A stretch of DNA of 64,000 bases from the NCBI RefSeq assembly GCF_022662175.1, contig NZ_JAKMCR010000001.1:186001-250000 (forward strand), read 5' to 3'. The DNA is from Aestuariivivens marinum (lineage in GTDB: Bacteria > Bacteroidota > Bacteroidia > Flavobacteriales > Flavobacteriaceae). Position numbers and translations under genes: made by a program. Of this stretch, positions 35,010-43,994 are shown piece after piece. Below the pieces are notes generated by a model. It made no database searches, was not told the origin of the DNA, and saw nothing but the letters and a program-made list of their open reading frames with translations. How positions within the stretch are numbered: the stretch's first letter is position 1; every line of letters starts with the position of its first letter.

Positions 35010-35038
35010 GCGCATCATAAGGTGCGCTTTTTTTTTTT
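35010..35038 (+). terminator. Intrinsic terminator of leuA-leuB
   Basis: GCGCA (35010-35014) pairs with TGCGC (35023-35027) around an eight-base loop, and a run of eleven T follows at 35028-35038. This is a classical Rho-independent terminator 46 bases after the leuB stop. Confidence 0.85.
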
Positions 35039-35042
35039 AGAA

Positions 35043-35089
35043 ACAAAAAAGAGATCGTTTAAATTTCAAAGGCAAAATTTAAGCGATCT
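35043..35089 (-). terminator. Intrinsic terminator of trpB2
   Basis: A 15-bp stem with one G-U pair: AGATCG-T-TTAAATTT (35052-35066) against AAATTTAA-G-CGATCT (35075-35089). On the minus strand it is followed by CTTTTTTGTTT. It lies 41 bases beyond the trpB2 stop and back to back with the leuB terminator. Confidence 0.8.
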
Positions 35090-35130
35090 ATAACTTATGT
35101 AAATGGAATAATTTTAATTGAAAAATTTCA

Positions 35131-36495
35131 TTAAAGTATTTCAGGTGTATCTAATTTTGCAAGTGATTGATGAATATCCACTTCACTTAATTCATGTTTT
35201 ACAATATTACCTGAAAAATAATCATCATAAGCCTTCATATCAAAATTACCGTGACCGCATAAGTTAAACAATATTGTTCTTGAAACTCCTTCATGCTTAC
35301 ACTTTTCGGCTTCTGCTATTGCAGTTGCTATACCATGAGTGGCTTCAGGAGCTGGAATAATACCTTCAGCCTTTGCAAAAGTAACACCAGCTTTAAAAAC
35401 CTCAATATTGTCATGTGCAACTGCTTCGATCAACTTATCTTTTAATAATTGACTTACAATTACTCCAGCTCCATGGTACCTTAATCCTCCTGCATGAATT
35501 GGTGCTGGAACAAAATTATGTCCCAAGGTATACATAGGTAACAGAGGTGTCATTCCTATAGTATCTCCAAAATCGTACCTAAAGACCCCTCTAGTTAATT
35601 TAGGACAAGAGGAAGGTTCACTTGCAATACAGCGAATATTTCTCCCTTCATCAAAATTTAACCTAAGGAAAGGAAAAGCAAGCCCTGCAAAATTGGAACC
35701 ACCCCCAAATGGGGCAATAACTATATCTGGCATATCTCCGGCAATTTCCATTTGTGCCACGGCTTCCTGCCCTATTATGGTTTGGTGTAATTTAACATGG
35801 TTTAACACACTACCCAAAGCATATTTTGTATCGTCCCTTGTCGCTGCCCTTTCAACAGCTTCTGAAATGGCAATTCCCAAAGAACCTGTTGTATTGGGGT
35901 CTTCAGCTAAAACTTTTTTTCCTGCTTGGGTTATCTCAGAAGGAGACGGAAAAACCTTTGCCCCCCAAGTATTCATCATTATCTTTCTATAAGGTTTCTG
36001 TAAATAGGATAGCTTTACCATAAAGACCTCACATTCAATATTAAAATGGTTACATGCAAATGCCAATGCACTTCCCCACTGCCCTGCACCAGTTTCCGTT
36101 GTAATTCTTTTAATGCCTTCTTTCTTGTTATAATATGCTTGGGGTACGGAGGTATTTGGTTTATGTGAACCTGATGGGCTTACCCCCTCATATTTATAAT
36201 AAATCTTTGCAGGCGTATCCAAAGCCTTTTCAAGTCCATAGGCTCTATAAAGTGGCGTTGGCCTCCACAATGAATAAATGTGCCTTACCTCATCTGGAAT
36301 ATCAACCCACTTATCTGTTGTGACTTCCTGCTTTATCAATTCCATTGGAAACAAGGGCTCTAAAGCATCGGGGCCTATTGGCTCTTTAGTTACAGGATGT
36401 AAAGGCGGCAATGGCTTATTTGGCATATCTGCAATGATATTATACCATTTTTCAGGGATGTCCTTTTCAGTCAATAAAATTTTTCTTGGTTTCAT
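35131..36495 (-). CDS. TrpB2-type tryptophan synthase beta-like PLP enzyme
   Basis: PLP-dependent beta-replacement enzyme of the TrpB2 group, 454 residues against ~400 for classical TrpB. The extra N-terminal segment (EKWYNIIADMPNKPLPPLHP) is typical of TrpB2. The PLP lysine is in GVSPSGSHKPNTSVPQA near residue 120. Other landmarks are TETGAGQWGSALAFAC near 155, the glycine loop APFGGGSNFAGL near 260 and NLCGHGNFDM near 420. No trpA or other trp gene is nearby, which fits a stand-alone enzyme using serine and indole, or another nucleophile. It is monocistronic with its own terminator. Confidence 0.88.
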   Translation of the reverse strand: MKPRKILLTEKDIPEKWYNIIADMPNKPLPPLHPVTKEPIGPDALEPLFPMELIKQEVTTDKWVDIPDEVRHIYSLWRPTPLYRAYGLEKALDTPAKIYYKYEGVSPSGSHKPNTSVPQAYYNKKEGIKRITTETGAGQWGSALAFACNHFNIECEVFMVKLSYLQKPYRKIMMNTWGAKVFPSPSEITQAGKKVLAEDPNTTGSLGIAISEAVERAATRDDTKYALGSVLNHVKLHQTIIGQEAVAQMEIAGDMPDIVIAPFGGGSNFAGLAFPFLRLNFDEGRNIRCIASEPSSCPKLTRGVFRYDFGDTIGMTPLLPMYTLGHNFVPAPIHAGGLRYHGAGVIVSQLLKDKLIEAVAHDNIEVFKAGVTFAKAEGIIPAPEATHGIATAIAEAEKCKHEGVSRTILFNLCGHGNFDMKAYDDYFSGNIVKHELSEVDIHQSLAKLDTPEIL

Positions 36496-36611
36496 TTATT
36501 CTGGTTTTAAACTTATGGTGTGGTATCACAAAAAACGACACATAACACCTAAACAATGTATATATCTTAGTGTGACAAACGAAAGTAATGGTATTTTTTC
36601 ATATAGTCAAG

Positions 36612-37886
36612 TTAGACTGGAAACTTGGCCCTTATTTGCTCCAAACACAGATTGTGGATACTTCCAACATGGGTATGTTTTTTCGAGGTGTCTGGTACGT
36701 AAGTCCCATTCTGTACCTCTCCACCAATTTTTTGATAAGCCTCCCTAAAGCTCATACCCTTTACCACTAAGGTATTTATATTATCTACCGTAAACAGGTA
36801 CTTGTACTTATCGTCATTAACATCAACATCCTTAACAATAACCTGTTGGATTGAAAAATTAAAAATATCGAGAATGTCCTTTAATTCTTCAAAAGCGCCA
36901 ATCATGTTTTCTTTTAACAACTGGTAATCCCTATGATAGCCACTTGGCAGGTTATTGGTAATCAACACCATTTCGGTTTGTAAGGCTTGTATTTTATTGC
37001 ATTTCCCACGAATGAGTTCAAATACATCAGGATTCTTTTTATGGGGCATAATGCTACTACCCGTTGTCAATTCATCCGGAAAAGAAATAAATCCGAAATT
37101 CTGACTCATGTAGAGGCACACATCCATAGCAAAACGAGCTAAAGTATTGCTCAAGCTCCCCAAAGCTATTGATATAGTACGTTCATTTTTACCGCGTCCC
37201 ATTTGAGCAGCTACCACATTATACTTTAAAGTTTCAAAGCCCATTTCTTGAGTCGTGAATTCTCTATCGATAGGAAAAGAACTACCATAACCTGCTGCCG
37301 ATCCTAACGGATTTTGATCCACTGTCTTAATGGCGGCATTTAATAAGTACACATCGTCTATCATCAATTCGGCATAGGCAGAAAACCATAGACCAAAGGA
37401 TGATGGCATAGCAACCTGCAAATGCGTATAACCAGGAAGCACTTTATCTTTATGGGTTTCGGCTAAATCAAGTAAAGTGTTAAATAAGGTTTGGGTTTTA
37501 TTATAAACCTGTTTGAGATTGTCCTTATAGTATAAATGGCAAGCCACTAATACCTGATCGTTTCTTGAACGTGCTGTATGGATTTTTTTACCAACTTCAC
37601 CAACGGCTATTGTTAAATCATACTCTATCTTGGAATGAACATCTTCAAACTGTTCATCAATGACAAATTCTCCTACTTCAATTTGGTTTTCCAAAACCTT
37701 TAAACTATCCATCAATTGCTCCAATTCAATTGTATTTAGAATCCCTATTTTTTGAAGCATTTTGGCATGAGCCTTAGAGGCTATCACATCATATTTCGCT
37801 ATATGGATGTCTATTTCCCTATCATTACCAACAGTGAATTGTTCTATTTTCTTATCAATTGATATACCTTTGTCCCAGAGTTTCAT
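36612..37886 (-). CDS. argH: Argininosuccinate lyase
   Basis: Splits argininosuccinate into arginine and fumarate, the last step of the pathway. Fumarase-superfamily motifs: EDVHSKIEYDLTI near 85, TARSRNDQVLVA near 105, GYTHLQVAMPSSFG near 150 with the catalytic histidine, and the flexible signature loop TGSSIMPHKKNPDVFELIRG near 275. At 424 residues it is somewhat shorter than the usual ~460. It is the final gene of the long arginine/proline operon, 66 bases after argE. Confidence 0.95.
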   Translation of the reverse strand: MKLWDKGISIDKKIEQFTVGNDREIDIHIAKYDVIASKAHAKMLQKIGILNTIELEQLMDSLKVLENQIEVGEFVIDEQFEDVHSKIEYDLTIAVGEVGKKIHTARSRNDQVLVACHLYYKDNLKQVYNKTQTLFNTLLDLAETHKDKVLPGYTHLQVAMPSSFGLWFSAYAELMIDDVYLLNAAIKTVDQNPLGSAAGYGSSFPIDREFTTQEMGFETLKYNVVAAQMGRGKNERTISIALGSLSNTLARFAMDVCLYMSQNFGFISFPDELTTGSSIMPHKKNPDVFELIRGKCNKIQALQTEMVLITNNLPSGYHRDYQLLKENMIGAFEELKDILDIFNFSIQQVIVKDVDVNDDKYKYLFTVDNINTLVVKGMSFREAYQKIGGEVQNGTYVPDTSKKHTHVGSIHNLCLEQIRAKFPV

Positions 37887-37952
37887 TTTAAAATGTTTAT
37901 TTGTTTATGAGTTGATAAGCTTGAACGATTACACTATCAACAAATCAAATGT

Positions 37953-39020
37953 TTATGCAATCACTCGTTTTAACAGTTCTACATAAATTTGTATTCCTTC
38001 TTTTATTTCGTTTATATAAATAAATTCGTCTGCCGAATGCGACCGTTTACTATCTCCTGGCCCTAATTTTAAACTGGGGCAGGACAACACCGCCTGATCC
38101 GATAAGGTTGGCGATCCATAAGTGGTCATTCCCATAGCTATTCCAGCCATAACCAATTCGTGGTCAACAGGAATCGAGGATGAATTCAATCGTAAACTAC
38201 GAGGTGTGATGCTGTTGCAAGGAGCTTCCTTTTTTAAAATTTCAGCGATTTCTGCATTGGTATAGGCATCATTCACCCGAACGTCTATTACCAATTCCAA
38301 ATCGGCCGGAACGGCATTGTGTTGTTTTCCTGCTTTTATCTGGCTAACGGTCAATTTAACGTCACCTAAAACTTCTGAGCCTTTTTCAAATTTATAATCT
38401 TTAAACCATTTTAAGACTTCAATGGATTTATAAATGACGTTATCATCATTTGGATGCGCTGCATGGCTAGGGGTTCCCATAACGACCGCATCGAAAACGA
38501 CTAAGCCTTTTTCGGCAATGGCCAAATTCATTAAGGTTGGCTCTCCTACAATAGCGACATCTACTTTTGGAATCACCTTCAACATACTGTTCAAACCGTT
38601 AGGCCCACTGCTTTCTTCTTCGGCTGAAGCGACAATAACCAAATTGTATTTTAAGTCCTTGAGCTTATAGAAATAAGTAAAGGTTGCTATAAGCGACACC
38701 AAGCAGCCTCCAGCATCATTACTACCCAGTCCGTACAATTTTTCATCTTCTACAATGGCTTTAAACGGATCTTTAGTATAGGCACTATTTGGTTTTACCG
38801 TATCATGATGTGAATTTAACAACAAGTTTGGTTTACTGGCATCGAAATGTTTATTCGTTGCCCATACATTATTTTGGGTACGTTTATAATCGATGTTGTA
38901 ACGCTTAAACCAAGCTTCAATATACGATGCCGTTTGGTCTTCTTCTGATGAAAATGAAGGGGTTTCTATCAATTGTTTCAAAAGTGCAATAGCATCCCTT
39001 GTTAATTCTTGCAACGTCAT
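37953..39020 (-). CDS. argE: M20-family N-acyl-ornithine/citrulline deacylase (ArgE)
   Basis: Metal-dependent deacylase that removes the acyl group from N-acyl-citrulline (given the ArgF' route) or N-acyl-ornithine. Metal ligands are visible in LLLNSHHDTVKP near 75, YGLGSNDAGGCL near 98, the catalytic pair in ASAEEESSGPNG near 130, and the last histidine in KRSHSADEFIY near 330. Length 355. It overlaps the operon spacing tightly (1 base from argB). Because the neighbouring carbamoyltransferase works on acylated ornithine, this enzyme should act after carbamoylation, on acyl-citrulline (inference). Confidence 0.9.
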   Translation of the reverse strand: MTLQELTRDAIALLKQLIETPSFSSEEDQTASYIEAWFKRYNIDYKRTQNNVWATNKHFDASKPNLLLNSHHDTVKPNSAYTKDPFKAIVEDEKLYGLGSNDAGGCLVSLIATFTYFYKLKDLKYNLVIVASAEEESSGPNGLNSMLKVIPKVDVAIVGEPTLMNLAIAEKGLVVFDAVVMGTPSHAAHPNDDNVIYKSIEVLKWFKDYKFEKGSEVLGDVKLTVSQIKAGKQHNAVPADLELVIDVRVNDAYTNAEIAEILKKEAPCNSITPRSLRLNSSSIPVDHELVMAGIAMGMTTYGSPTLSDQAVLSCPSLKLGPGDSKRSHSADEFIYINEIKEGIQIYVELLKRVIA

Positions 39021-39021
39021 A

Positions 39022-39798
39022 CTATAATGTTATTCTTGTAAAATTATCATTTTCTTGGGTCAACATGGCTGTATTGCCCATATTTATAGTTTTTACACCA
39101 TGATGCAAGGCATCGAAGCAATTTTCCAACTTGGGCAGCATACCGTCGGCAATAATACCTTGATCCAACAAGTCAGCATACAACTTCGCATCCATGTGTT
39201 TGATCACGGAACTTTTGTCGTTAATATCCCTTAACACACCATCCAACTCAAAGCAATAGTAAATGGAAGTTTCATAAATATTACTCATGCCCACCGCTAT
39301 TTGTGAAGCAATAGTATCGGCATTGGTGTTCAGTAATTGTCCATTACCATCATGGGTAATGGCACAAAATACAGGAGTAAAATCAGCTTCAATTAACTTA
39401 TTGACTGATTCGTGAGCAACTTGTTTCACATCGCCTACAAAACCAAAATCGACCTCTTTTACAGGACGCTTATCAGAAAGGATGCTATTGGCATCGGCCC
39501 CCGTTAAGCCAATGGCATTAATATGTAAAGCTTGTAATTGGGCCACAATGTTTTTATTGACCAAGCCTCCATAGACCATGGTAATAACCTCAAGGGTTTC
39601 GGCATCGGTAATGCGTCTGCCGTGGATTATTTTGGATTCAATACCTAATTTTGAAGCAATATGTGTGGCACGTTTACCACCACCATGCACCAAGATCTTA
39701 TGGCCTTGCATATTGGCAAACAGTTTTAGAAATGCTTTTAAAGCCACTTTATCTTCTATGATGTTTCCTCCTATTTTTACTATGGATAGTTTTTTCAT
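39022..39798 (-). CDS. argB: N-acetyl(succinyl)glutamate kinase
   Basis: Phosphorylates N-acylglutamate. Amino-acid-kinase fold with the N-terminal glycine loop KIGGNIIED near residue 7, HGGGKRATHIASKLG near 42, GLTGADANSI near 115 and a late TNADTIASQIAVGM stretch near 165. The start at 39798 (MKKLSIVKIGGN) is chosen because an ATG 18 codons earlier lies in a spacer with a palindromic element. Length is then 258. Lacks the N-terminal helix of arginine-inhibited hexameric kinases, so feedback may act elsewhere. Acyl specificity is unproven. Confidence 0.93.
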   Translation of the reverse strand: MKKLSIVKIGGNIIEDKVALKAFLKLFANMQGHKILVHGGGKRATHIASKLGIESKIIHGRRITDAETLEVITMVYGGLVNKNIVAQLQALHINAIGLTGADANSILSDKRPVKEVDFGFVGDVKQVAHESVNKLIEADFTPVFCAITHDGNGQLLNTNADTIASQIAVGMSNIYETSIYYCFELDGVLRDINDKSSVIKHMDAKLYADLLDQGIIADGMLPKLENCFDALHHGVKTINMGNTAMLTQENDNFTRITL

Positions 39799-39850
39799 TT
39801 TCCTGCTTTTTCTCTCCCCGACCAGAATCGAAAGATAAATTATGCCTAAC

Positions 39851-39887
39851 ATCTCGACTCCGCTCTAGGTGACAGGTTCAACCTGTT
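39851..39887. repeat. Interspersed intergenic element, family B copy 3
   Basis: ATCTCGACTCCGCTC, then TAGGTGACA, followed by a perfect palindrome ACAGGT-TCA-ACCTGT (39872-39886). It fills the spacer between argB and argF' and is related to the copies at 10794 and 25898. Confidence 0.5.
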
Positions 39888-39891
39888 AAAT

Positions 39892-40833
39892 CTATTTAAT
39901 GTTCTCTAACAACTTTTTCAACACCAACTGTGCGGCGTAAGTTCTGTTATTCGCCTGCTGAATCACCAACGAACTATTACTATCCAATACGGCATCGTCA
40001 ACAATAACGTTTCGTCGTACCGGTAAACAGTGCATAAACTTGGCTTGACCTAATTTTTCTTTGGTAATCATCCAACGGGAATCGGTGTTTATTACCTTAC
40101 CATAATTATCATAACTGCTCCAGTTTTTTACATACACAAAATCGGCATCCTTAAACGCTTCATGTTGATTATGGATAATTGGCGTATCTCCAGTTATTTC
40201 TGGGTTTAAATTATAGCCTTCAGGGTTTGCAATTACAAAATCAACCTCCATTCTTTGCATGACTTGGGTAAAGCTATTGGCCACGGCATGTGGCAAGGCC
40301 TTGATGTGCGGCGCCCAACTCAATACCACTTTAGGCCTAGCAGTCTTGGCATGCTCTGAAATGGTAATGGCATCGGTCAACCCCTGTAACGGGTGGCCAG
40401 TGGCACTCTCCATATTCACAATAGGTACAGAAGCATATTTTACAAACGATTTCAACACTTCTTCGCTTTCGTCTTTAATCTTATCGGCTAAAGTCGGAAA
40501 GGCCCTTACTGCAATAATATCACAGTATTGTGACACCACAGCAGCAGCTTCTTTAATATGTTCGGCAGTGTTGCCATTCATAACCGTACCATCACCAAAC
40601 TCAATACCCCAAGCATCGCCTGATACGTTCATCACAATAGGATCCATCCCTAAGTTTAAAGCGGCTTTTTGGGTACTCAACCGCGTACGCAAACTGGAAT
40701 TAAAAAACAACAAACCCAAGGTTTTGTGTTTCCCTAATGTTATATGCTTTAAGGGATTTGTTTTTAATGCCTTGGCTTCCTCAATCCAATAATTAATATT
40801 ATCGATATCGTGTATAGAGGTGTAATGTTTCAT
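39892..40833 (-). CDS. argF': N-acyl-ornithine carbamoyltransferase (ArgF'), probably N-succinylornithine type
   Basis: Transfers a carbamoyl group to an N-acylated ornithine. Carbamoyl-phosphate site NSSLRTRLSTQKA near residue 48, VMNGNTAEHIKEA near 84-96, and the LPVRRNVIVDDAV segment near 278 in place of the HCLPA context of ordinary OTCase. Residue 90 is Ala. In this family, as I recall, Pro at this position marks the Bacteroides succinylornithine enzyme and Glu marks the Xanthomonas acetylornithine enzyme; small residues favour succinyl. So succinylated substrates are likely, though this rests on one position. Length 313. It lies 11 bases after proB. Confidence 0.85.
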   Translation of the reverse strand: MKHYTSIHDIDNINYWIEEAKALKTNPLKHITLGKHKTLGLLFFNSSLRTRLSTQKAALNLGMDPIVMNVSGDAWGIEFGDGTVMNGNTAEHIKEAAAVVSQYCDIIAVRAFPTLADKIKDESEEVLKSFVKYASVPIVNMESATGHPLQGLTDAITISEHAKTARPKVVLSWAPHIKALPHAVANSFTQVMQRMEVDFVIANPEGYNLNPEITGDTPIIHNQHEAFKDADFVYVKNWSSYDNYGKVINTDSRWMITKEKLGQAKFMHCLPVRRNVIVDDAVLDSNSSLVIQQANNRTYAAQLVLKKLLENIK

Positions 40834-40844
40834 TCTTTTATGCT

Positions 40845-41609
40845 TTACTTTATTTTGGTAAACGGTATCTTATTTTCAAATGCATTAATAATGAAATTGT
40901 CTTTCATACCGTTTACAATCCACGTTTCTATATTTGCCTTTTTGGCCAAGGACGCAGCTTCAATTTTAGATTGCATACCACCACTGCCATGGGATGATTT
41001 AGAATTGACCACTTGCTTTTCCAAAGCTTTAAAATCGACCACCTCCTGTATCGTTTTAGGTGTCCCTTTTTCCATCGATTCCTTGGTATAAATACCATTG
41101 GTATTGGTCGCAATAATAAACAAATCGACCTCTAAAAGCGAAGCGGTCAATGCCCCTAATTTATCATTATCGCCAAACTTGATTTCATCGGTGGCTACCG
41201 TATCGTTTTCATTAATGATTGGAATGTAATTATTGTTGACCAATACATTAATGGTATTCACAATATTACTTCTACTCTTCTTTTTCTCAAAATCGGAATA
41301 GGACAACAAACACTGTGAGGTCAACAAGCCATACTCCCTAAAAATTTCCTGATAAATGCGAATCAAATGTGGCTGACCAATAGATGCTAAGGCCTGTTTT
41401 ACAAACACATCCTCTTGCTTGCTTTCCAATTTCACAAACTGCTTAGCCACTGCAATAGCACCCGAACTCACAATAATAAACTCACAGGTATCCTTCAACT
41501 CTGCAATTTGGTTGGCAATATCTTCAATCTTACCTCTTGAAATATTATCGGTCTCCTTAGTTAGGGTATTAGAACCTATCTTTAGTAATATACGTTTCTT
41601 TTTTTGCAT
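40845..41609 (-). CDS. proB: Glutamate 5-kinase, short form without PUA domain
   Basis: First step of proline synthesis from glutamate. Amino-acid-kinase fold with RILLKIGSNTLTKE at the N-terminus, FIIVSSGAIAVAKQ near 45, NENDTVATDEIKFGDNDKL near 130 (substrate binding) and HGSGGMQSKIEAA near 210. Length 254 shows that the ~110-residue C-terminal PUA domain of E. coli ProB is absent. It is one base from proA, so the two enzymes that share the labile glutamyl phosphate are made together. Confidence 0.94.
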   Translation of the reverse strand: MQKKKRILLKIGSNTLTKETDNISRGKIEDIANQIAELKDTCEFIIVSSGAIAVAKQFVKLESKQEDVFVKQALASIGQPHLIRIYQEIFREYGLLTSQCLLSYSDFEKKKSRSNIVNTINVLVNNNYIPIINENDTVATDEIKFGDNDKLGALTASLLEVDLFIIATNTNGIYTKESMEKGTPKTIQEVVDFKALEKQVVNSKSSHGSGGMQSKIEAASLAKKANIETWIVNGMKDNFIINAFENKIPFTKIK

Positions 41610-41610
41610 G

Positions 41611-42807
41611 TTATCGTATTTGTCCGTTTCCGTGAACGTACCACTTGTTGGTCACCAAATGTTGCAAGCCTATAGGACCACGTTGGTGTAATTTATCTGT
41701 ACTAATGGCCAACTCACCTCCCAGTCCTAACTGACCACCATCGGTAAATCGTGTCGAGGCATTGTGATACACGGCTGCGGTATCTACATTTTCCATAAAC
41801 AATTTAGCTTCTACTTCATTGGTGGTGATGATTGATGCCGAATGACCTCCAGAATATTTATTGATCTTGGCAATAGCCACTTCGCTGGAAGCGATTTCCC
41901 CAATCACAATTTTATAATCCAAAAACTCTTCATACCAAATGTCTTTGGAAGGTATCAAATCAACTCCTTCATATTCTGAAAGCTTCTCACCTCCCAATAT
42001 CTCTACATTAAATGTTTTTAATTTTGAAATTAAGGTTTGAATGAACTCTGATTTATTTGGCAAATTTTCATCAATCAGTACTTTATCTAAGGCATTACAG
42101 GCTGAAATTTTTGCCGTTTTGGCATTCACGATTACCTTTAAGGCCATATCCAAATCAGCTTCCTGATGCACATATACAAAATTATTGCCACGACCACTAA
42201 CGATTACCGGACATGAAGCGTATTGCTTCACAAAAGCAATTAATCGTTCACCTCCTCGTGGTACGATTAAATCGACTTTTTGAGTTGGTTTTTCCAAAAA
42301 GGTCTGGGTTTCAGCTCTATTGAACTGCAAATATTCTACCCAATCGGTTGAAGCTCCATTATGCTTTAGAGCCTGATGCCACAGTTCTACAATCTTTAAA
42401 TTGGATTTTAAGGACTCTTTTCCGCCTTTTAATAATATCTTATTCCCCGATTTAAATGCAATTCCTGCTGCCTCAACAGTAACATCGGGACGTGATTCGT
42501 AAATAATCAATATAGTGCCAAACGATGCTGTTTTGTTGTACACTTGCATGCCATTGTCGTGCGTAAAACGAAAGCGTTCCACACCCACAGGATCGTCCTG
42601 TGAAGCCAAGTGGCTTACAGCATTTATCATTTCACCTACCTTGGCATCGTCAACCTTTAAACGATCGTACATGGAAATATCGCCACCTGTATAGTTATCT
42701 AAATCGGTTTTGTTAATATCAATAATCGCTTTCCTTTCTTCTTCTAAAAGTTTAGCCATTCGCAATAAAACGGCGTTTCTTTTTTCGATAGATAGTAAAG
42801 TGTTCAT
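41611..42807 (-). CDS. proA: Glutamate-5-semialdehyde dehydrogenase
   Basis: NADPH-dependent reduction of glutamyl-5-phosphate to glutamate semialdehyde. The aldehyde-dehydrogenase fold has IYESRPDVTVEAAGIAFKSG near 105, LIVPRGGERLIAFV near 180, the catalytic cysteine in KISACNALDKVLI near 235, and the C-terminal FTDGGQLGLGGELAIST with KLHQRGPIGLQHL typical of ProA. Length 398 is close to the standard 415. Coupled to proB downstream. Confidence 0.95.
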   Translation of the reverse strand: MNTLLSIEKRNAVLLRMAKLLEEERKAIIDINKTDLDNYTGGDISMYDRLKVDDAKVGEMINAVSHLASQDDPVGVERFRFTHDNGMQVYNKTASFGTILIIYESRPDVTVEAAGIAFKSGNKILLKGGKESLKSNLKIVELWHQALKHNGASTDWVEYLQFNRAETQTFLEKPTQKVDLIVPRGGERLIAFVKQYASCPVIVSGRGNNFVYVHQEADLDMALKVIVNAKTAKISACNALDKVLIDENLPNKSEFIQTLISKLKTFNVEILGGEKLSEYEGVDLIPSKDIWYEEFLDYKIVIGEIASSEVAIAKINKYSGGHSASIITTNEVEAKLFMENVDTAAVYHNASTRFTDGGQLGLGGELAISTDKLHQRGPIGLQHLVTNKWYVHGNGQIR

Positions 42808-42856
42808 TTTATGTATTTTTTATGTTAGCCGATAGTCGACTTTAATTTTATAATAT

Positions 42857-43993
42857 TTATGTTAAACTTTTTAACACCGTTTGTAAGGCTTCAAAAAAAG
42901 CATCGATATGTGACTTTTGAAGGGTTAACGGTGGAAGAATACGCAAAATATTAGGATCTTTAGCACTTCCAGTAAATATGTGATGCTTGAAAATAAGCTG
43001 TTTTCTAAGCTCGGCAATAGGAAAATCGAATTCCAAGCCTAACATTAAACCCCGTCCTTTTACTTGTTTTACTAGGGTTATACTACTAGCTTTCTCAACA
43101 AAATAAGTCGATACGTCCCGAACATTTTGCATCAGGTTTTCGGTTTCCATAACCTCCAAAACTGCCAACGCCGCAGCACAAGCCAAATGGTTGCCTCCAA
43201 AGGTGGTCCCCAACAATCCAAAAGATGCTTTAATGTTGGGATGGATCAATATACCTCCAATGGGAAAGCCATTACCCATACCCTTGGCCATAGAAATCAC
43301 ATCGGGGGTTATACCGTGCCTTTGAAATGCAAAAAAGTCCCCCGTGCGACCATAACCACACTGGATTTCATCGGCAATATACAAAGCCCCGTATTGTTTG
43401 CATAAAGCACTTAACTTTTGGTAAAAATCGGTTGTTGCTTCATCCAGTCCGCCAATCCCTTGAATCCCCTCCACAATTACCGCACACACATCGCCTGACT
43501 GCAATGCAGTTTCAACAGCTTCCTCGTCACCTAAATCGACAAAAACAACTTCTTGCTGCTCATTTATGGGCGCAATAATTTTTGGATTATCGGTTACCGC
43601 TACTGCCGCTGATGTTCGTCCGTGAAATCCATTCTTAAATGCAATCACCTTTTTCTTTCCTGTATTAAAAGAGGCTAATTTCAAGGCATTTTCGTTGGCT
43701 TCGGCACCACTATTACACAAAAACAAATGGTAATCTTCACAACTTGATAGCTGCCCTAGTTTTTCAGCCAAGGCCATTTGCAAAGGATTTTTAATGGAAT
43801 TACTATAAAACCCTAGATTTTCTAGCTGCTCACTAATTTTAGACACATAGGTTGGATGCGAATGTCCAATGGAAATCACAGCATGTCCCCCATATAAATC
43901 TAAATATTCTGTACCTTGGTTATCGTAAACCAATATATCCTTGGCTTTAATAGGGGTAACATCATATAATGGATAAACGTCAAATAATGGCAT
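42857..43993 (-). CDS. argD: N-acyl-ornithine aminotransferase
   Basis: PLP class-III aminotransferase that makes N-acyl-ornithine from the acylglutamate semialdehyde. Landmarks: LFLCNSGAEANENALKLA near 95 (PLP phosphate), FHGRTSAAVAVT near 125, ADEIQCGYGRTGDFFA near 205 with the PLP aspartate, and the Schiff-base lysine in DVISMAKGMGNGFPIGG near 235. The start at 43993 (MPLFDVYPLYDV) follows the proC stop directly; a further upstream start would overlap proC. About 378 residues. It lies between proC and proA in the mixed arg/pro operon. Confidence 0.93.
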   Translation of the reverse strand: MPLFDVYPLYDVTPIKAKDILVYDNQGTEYLDLYGGHAVISIGHSHPTYVSKISEQLENLGFYSNSIKNPLQMALAEKLGQLSSCEDYHLFLCNSGAEANENALKLASFNTGKKKVIAFKNGFHGRTSAAVAVTDNPKIIAPINEQQEVVFVDLGDEEAVETALQSGDVCAVIVEGIQGIGGLDEATTDFYQKLSALCKQYGALYIADEIQCGYGRTGDFFAFQRHGITPDVISMAKGMGNGFPIGGILIHPNIKASFGLLGTTFGGNHLACAAALAVLEVMETENLMQNVRDVSTYFVEKASSITLVKQVKGRGLMLGLEFDFPIAELRKQLIFKHHIFTGSAKDPNILRILPPLTLQKSHIDAFFEALQTVLKSLT

Positions 43994-43994
43994 T

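Noticed and set aside
35010-35089. A small RNA or attenuator between leuB and trpB2
   Set aside because: The two hairpins each have a T-run on the correct strand and are fully explained as back-to-back terminators.
36500-36600. Structured leader in front of trpB2 (GGTGT/ACACC pairing)
   Set aside because: Stem is short with bulges, and no leader peptide or known riboswitch core is visible.
36278-36748. 156-codon plus-strand frame spanning the trpB2 start and the argH end
   Set aside because: Antisense to both genes with no recognisable domain; shadow frame.
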